In this document: piece by piece, positions 60,275 to 64,000 of the stretch
Layout: each line of letters starts with the position of its first letter
Numbering within the stretch: position 1 is the first letter of the stretch
Assembly: GCA_023213395.1 (NCBI GenBank)
Contig: CM041465.1
Location: forward strand, 214,527,741 to 214,591,740
DNA: 64,000 bases
Source of the DNA: Cycas panzhihuaensis
Taxonomy: Eukaryota > Cycadophyta
Reading direction: 5' to 3'
Notes under the pieces: generated by a model
The model's database searches: none
What the model saw: the letters and a program-made list of their open reading frames with translations, nothing else
Told to the model about the DNA's origin: nothing
Program-made: the position numbers and the translations under genes

Positions 60275-60907
60275 CTACTGCTGTGGCCCCACTCCTGGGG
60301 TGCCATCTCTCAGTCTTTGTGATCCCTCTCCTGGGGACCACATGCCTCCGAGGCTCCTCCTGGGCCTTCGCGAGCTGCCTGCCTCGCTCTCCTCATCCCT
60401 AGGTCGTCTCAGGGTCATCACCGCCGTGTGGGTCCGCGTCCTACTCTGGCTCGACCTCGAGACCATCTGTGCTACTAGCTGATCGTATCTGGCCTGGATA
60501 CGATCCCGCTCTCCCCGGAGTACCTCCTCTGTCATCCTGAGATGCTCTATGATGATTATCACCGGGTCACGCTCTTCTTATCTCACTTTGCACCACCACT
60601 GTGCCTCAGAGTCTGGACGTCCTCATGACTCGTCTCTCTCGCGTCTCGCGTCATCCCTCTCGCATCTCGCGTCGTCTCTCTCCTGCTGCAGTCGTCCCTG
60701 GGATGTGACATGCTCTTGGGACTCTGCAGCCCATATGTCCCTCGCCCTCACCACCGGGGCGAACGCCTCTCTGTGGGCTCCTGCCGCTCTAGGCTCATCA
60801 CCTGCCTGGATGGGCGGTTGCCCCTCTGCATACACCTGAGGGAATACCTCCCTCACCACAGCCCCCTCACTTGTCTCATTCTCCGAGTCAGTTTCCAGGT
60901 GGCCCAT
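60275..60907 (-). pseudogene. Antisense ORF remnant of gypsy-4 (coiled-coil part of the PMD gene)
   Basis: Two open segments in the same minus-strand frame (60907-60623 and 60562-60275) are separated by one TGA and one TAA. The first has EVFPQVYAEGQPPI, VVRARDIWAAESQEH and then a DDAR/ER-rich coil. The second has MTEEVLRGERDRIQARYDQL and an Arg/Ser-rich tail. Both match the gypsy-3 antisense gene (52030-52123 and 63698-64000). The PMD part is absent because gypsy-4 lacks the 3.3 kb equivalent to about 48665-52010. Plus-strand frames at 60045-60994 are shadows. Confidence 0.8.
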
Positions 60908-61087
60908 AGGCAGCCCCTATGTTGTCTCCACCGCCGCTTTCATATCCACGCGTCCCGCCACGACACTCACCGGCACCCTTGCTTACTGTTATGATCTTGA
61001 TTGATATATCTATATACACGTGTTACTAACAGTTGTGTTGCCAGCATTCGCCATCGCACCAGGCTTAGGCGGCGAGTCTCTCTTGCC

Positions 61088-61096
61088 AAGGGGTAG
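61088..61096 (+). other. Polypurine tract of gypsy-4
   Basis: AAGGGGTAG directly before the 3' LTR primes plus-strand synthesis in this type of element. Confidence 0.78.
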
Positions 61097-61553
61097 TGTT
61101 TCACAGCTTCCAGAATGGATACTAAATCACCGACTCAGGTAAGTGCAGGTATATCTCTCGTATTAACATTGCTTTCTTTTACTGGATGTTTGCTTACGTA
61201 TCTGCATGTGTATGACTTTGTGGGCGACCTTGTAGTCGTCCACACTTATTTTAGCCTATGACGACTATAGCAGGGGCACACTCCTAGCGAGTGTGGCACC
61301 ACAGTGACCACATTACTTCGCATCTACCCTCCTTGCTCTAGGATCCACTAGGTTTTGCGCCACCTCACTTGGTATGATGACTCATCATCGTTTGGTCAAC
61401 TTGCCACCCCACTCGAGCCCTATTTTTGCTCCTTTGGACCCGTTTTGTTGGCTTGTTTGCTCCTGGGTAGGTGTTCTAGCTTTCTATTAGTCCTTTCGGT
61501 CATCTGCCCCCAGCCTAGACTGGCTGGTGGGCCCCATCTTCGACTCTAGGTGC

Positions 61554-61618
61554 GTACCACCGAATTTTTTGCAGTACCGCCGGAATATCCGTGGTACCAC
61601 GAAATTCGCGGCGGTACG
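61554..61618 (+). promoter_or_regulatory. 20-bp-period GTACC block in LTR F
   Basis: GTACC at 61554, 61574 and 61594 and GTACG at 61614 are exactly 20 bp apart. Confidence 0.7.
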
Positions 61619-61648
61619 ACTATCTCAGGTTATTTTTTAAAAATCCAT

Positions 61649-61683
61649 CGTGGCAATTTCGCATTTATTATGAAACTGCCACG
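61649..61683 (+). promoter_or_regulatory. Hairpin in LTR F
   Basis: CGTGGCAATTTCGC pairs with ATGAAACTGCCACG around ATTTATT. It is the same hairpin as in LTR E, with one further arm change (GCG to ATG). Confidence 0.72.
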
Positions 61684-63697
61684 TGGATTGCGCCTTATTT
61701 CTCTTCCAGCCACGCCCTAATCGCACGCTTTAGGGTTTTGCTTGAGTACTTAAGCCCTTTTTGGCTCATTTTCAAGGATTCTTTGGCTCACTTTTGGAAT
61801 TGCTCTCAAGGAAACATCATCCTGCTCTGCTCTTCTCTGCTAACTGTAGCTGCTACTGGACCTGCATCCCTCCTTCAGTGCCCTGCTCTCCTTTGGCATG
61901 GCTGAGACATTCTCCCAGCCCCTCAAATGCCTTAGAGAGGGCTCCTTTGGAGTGGTTTCTACTTGATCTTCGCCCAGGCAGCCCACGAGTGCCCCAAGTG
62001 CAGGTGTTTCCCATCACATCTCCGTAGCAGCGTCCCAAACCTATTCTACTTCAGATCTGGGCTGATTTCTCAGCCCCTCTTCACTGCTCTTCGGCTGAGG
62101 CAAACCCCTTGCCTCTCCTTTTCAGGTATTCCTTGTTTTGTACTGGTTTTTCTCGTGATATTTGTGCTTAGGTTTGTTTGCTCTTGCTCGTTTCCTGAGG
62201 GTTGGCTTTCCTCCCTTTTGAGGACTACTATACCACTCTTTCTGTGCTTCTTGCCTACGTTTGCTGCTCAAGGCAGTGGCGTTGAGGGGTGGCATAGGTT
62301 TTGGAGAGGAGTTGGGTGGATTCCGTACCACCTTCATGCTCACTAAGCGGCTCTAAGCCCTCCAAAGCCTCCCTCTCGCCCCGTGCTGCCCTTGGCTTGC
62401 AAACAAGGGTTTGAAGGCTCCCTTTGGTTGCCCAAACCAGTGTTGTCACAAGTTACAATGCTGATTTGGGGCCTTTTGCTCAGGTTTGGGCATCACCCAT
62501 AAGTCTGAACCATTGGCTTTGGCTTCACCTTCTCTCCCCGGTCACCCGGTTTGCTCCTCATAGCATCTCGGTTAGCCGCGGGTGTCCTTGGGCCTCTCCT
62601 TGCCCTTTTCGCTACCGTTTCCAGCCCTTGCTCTTGACTTTATCCTCGCTGCCTCGTGGCTCTTAAGGGGAGGTTAGGGCACCATTTGCGGGAGGTAGGC
62701 CACTCCGAGGCTTACCCAATCATCTACTTTCACCTTGGTCTCTTTCTTTTGGTACTTTCATTGTTGGATTAGCACTAACATATGTATATTCAGATTCTCG
62801 TTTATGTTATTTAGGCATATATTGTTAGAGTTTTGTGTTGCATGTTAGTATTCTTCCTTCGGGAAGAGAGAGGGAGACCGCTATTGCTTGCAGGTATTTG
62901 GGAAGCGTGGAGAACATCGCCCATTGGCCTCGCTATCGGTAAGCACCTTTGCATGCCTTATGTTTTTATGCTGTTTCATTTATTAGTTGGTGCTTCCTTT
63001 CTTTCTTTGGTACGCATGTGATTTTCCGGGGAAGGTAAGGAAGCCCCTCTTTCGTCCGCCATAACATCTCGCATCCAGTACGTCGTGCGAAGTGGTTGGG
63101 TGCTCCTCAAGAAGGCTTCTTCATCACGCATGCCCTCAATCCATGTGCACGTTTCGCCCCCCTTTTGCTACCTCCTTTCCGCCTTTTATTTTTCTTGTAG
63201 TAATTAGCACATTAAAAGATAAAAGGGGAAAATTGGTTTGGTACTTGTTTGCGATTCGTTTGTCTTATTACGTGTATCTTTATCGTTCATAGGAAAGATT
63301 GTAGAAGCCCTCTTCTCCCCTACCTTTCCTTCTCTCTCCTTAACCACACAAGTGCCTTGCTTCTCGCATCACTCGTATACCCGGTTAGGTTGTGTAGGCT
63401 TGTTCTTGGCCTATCTCCATCAGGTCCTCACTTCCCCCCTTCTGGCCACCCAAGGGTAGGAGGGTCCTACCCCTAGGTCAACCCAGGTTTGTCCTACGTA
63501 CCTTCACCCCTTACTCGAAGCAGTGAAGGGTCACCTGATAGTAGCCATACTCTATTGCAAATCCTGAACTCGCGCTCCGGTGCACGGGGCGCTCTGTGTG
63601 ATAGTTACTCACCTTTTAGGTTCCACCTTCTATCATTTCGCCACTCACTCTCCCCCACACCTATCAGTTAGGTAGTTATCCCGTAGCAGCGCGTCCA

Positions 63698-64000
63698 GCG
63701 GCATTGGCCCCATTGATTAGGGCTAGAGACATCTGGGTAGCAGAGTCCTAGGAGCACCGGGTGAGGGTGGGATAGCTACAAGGAGAGCTGGAAAGGACCC
63801 AAGCAGATGTGGATGCCTTATGAGGTCAAGTCTAGGTGTTGGAGGCTCAAGGTGCAGGAGTTGATGGTGATGCAAAGAGTCATATCAGAGTGGTCGTACT
63901 AGAGGAGTGACTCGAAGGAGTGGAGGAGAGGCTCTGAGGGATGGAGGAGAGGCTCCAAGGAGTAGAGGGCAAGAGGGATCATATCTAGGCATGATACGAT
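63698..64000 (+). pseudogene. Antisense PMD gene of gypsy-3, continued after gypsy-4
   Basis: Reading resumes in frame after LTR F: ALAPLIRARDIWVAES continues the protein left at GAHIA (52121-52123). The gypsy-4 antisense copy has GAHREAFAPVVRARDIWAAES with no gap at that point. The rest is charged and heptad-like (LQGELERT, LEGVEERL, MEERLQGVEGKRDH), probably a coiled coil. Stops are four TAG and four TGA, no TAA. The gene runs off the window edge. Confidence 0.85.

Larger units (their letters stand above)
52127..63697 (+). mobile_element. Gypsy-4: youngest Tat-type element, complete with both LTRs
   Basis: LTRs E and F (2.6 kb each, a few percent different by eye) flank an internal region of 6.4 kb with a gag N-terminus, RT, RNase H, integrase, a partial antisense ORF and a polypurine tract. 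The gag core, knuckle and protease are missing, as are the extra RNase H and PMD. It interrupts the gypsy-3 antisense gene. The 3' target copy reads gcggc (63698-63702) and the 5' side gcaag (52121-52125), a poor match explained only partly by transitions, but frame continuity fixes the site. Confidence 0.95.
61097..63697 (+). repeat. LTR F: 3' LTR of gypsy-4
   Basis: It runs from TGTTTCACAG to GCGCGTCCA and pairs with LTR E along its entire length. Differences are mostly transitions. It keeps the fuller GTACC block. Confidence 0.95.
45339..64000 (-). mobile_element. Gypsy-3: minus-strand Tat-type element, split by gypsy-4, open at the right edge
   Basis: Its 3' LTR (D), polypurine tract and 3' region read on the minus strand. 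Next rightward come a sense-strand RNase H, a TATA-containing region and an antisense PMD gene that gypsy-4 splits at 52126/63697. Gag, pol and 5' LTR should lie beyond 64000. Homology of 48450-48660 with the complement of 60895-61096 in gypsy-4 shows that both belong to one family. Confidence 0.85.

Noticed and set aside
60045-60994. Plus-strand open frames between gypsy-4 integrase and 3' LTR
   Set aside because: The minus strand here matches the gypsy-3 antisense gene in sequence; the plus frames have no support.

Overview
The window is intergenic DNA from a large plant genome, made almost entirely of LTR retrotransposons stacked inside one another. I see no convincing host gene, tRNA, rRNA or CRISPR array. 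The evidence for a plant is: Ty1/copia elements of Tnt1/Tork type primed by initiator tRNA-Met; Ty3/gypsy elements with about 2.5 kb LTRs and Tat-like protease, RT and integrase; a plant mobile domain (PMD); and stop codons that look like deamination in plant CG and CHG methylation contexts. A gymnosperm or another large-genome vascular plant is plausible, but the species cannot be read from the sequence.

Layout. 1-4.6 kb: old copia element (copia-1, + strand) with its 3' LTR. 4.6-9.5 kb: decayed minus-strand gypsy gag-protease remnant, then AT-rich sequence with a ~52-55 bp tandem repeat. 9.5-38.9 kb: an old chain of Tat-type gypsy LTRs and internal regions (LTR A ~9469-12530, LTR B ~14816-17344, LTR C ~25549-29570). 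This chain is itself interrupted by two copia solo LTRs with perfect target-site duplications (TSDs: gctag and atact), a 1.6 kb TRIM-like element, an unresolved AT-rich insertion, and a full-length minus-strand copia (copia-2, 30503-35775, TSD tatgt). 38.9-64 kb: a deep nest. Copia-3 (minus) starts at 38908 in the gypsy-2 internal region; copia-4 (plus, 40727) lies in copia-3; gypsy-3 (minus, from 45339) begins at the 3' LTR junction of copia-4; gypsy-4 (plus, 52127-63697) lies in gypsy-3.

The most interesting feature is in gypsy-3. Antisense to the element, on the + strand, is a gene-like unit with a TATA-like box (50503), an ATG (50645), a PMD, an acidic/Gly-rich linker and a charged helical tail. 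It stays in one frame for 492 codons to 52123, is cut by gypsy-4, and resumes in the same frame at 63698. By hand count its in-frame stops are 16 TAG and 8 TGA with no TAA, while many CAA codons survive. That is what deamination at CAG (CHG) and CGA (CG) would give. Gypsy-4 keeps a partial antisense copy of the same gene (60907-60275), and its residues confirm several of the lost Gln/Arg codons. Gypsy-3 also carries an extra RNase H domain next to its 3' LTR. Gypsy-4 lacks that RNase H and the PMD, and also the gag core and protease, so it was probably mobilised by other elements.

All six Tat-type LTRs share a block of GTACC-centred motifs at 20-bp period, and the younger ones have a hairpin just downstream. 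Decay follows nest depth: gypsy-4 still has a 439-codon open RT-RNase H frame and plentiful CpG, while the outer layers are AT-rich, CpG-poor and full of stops.
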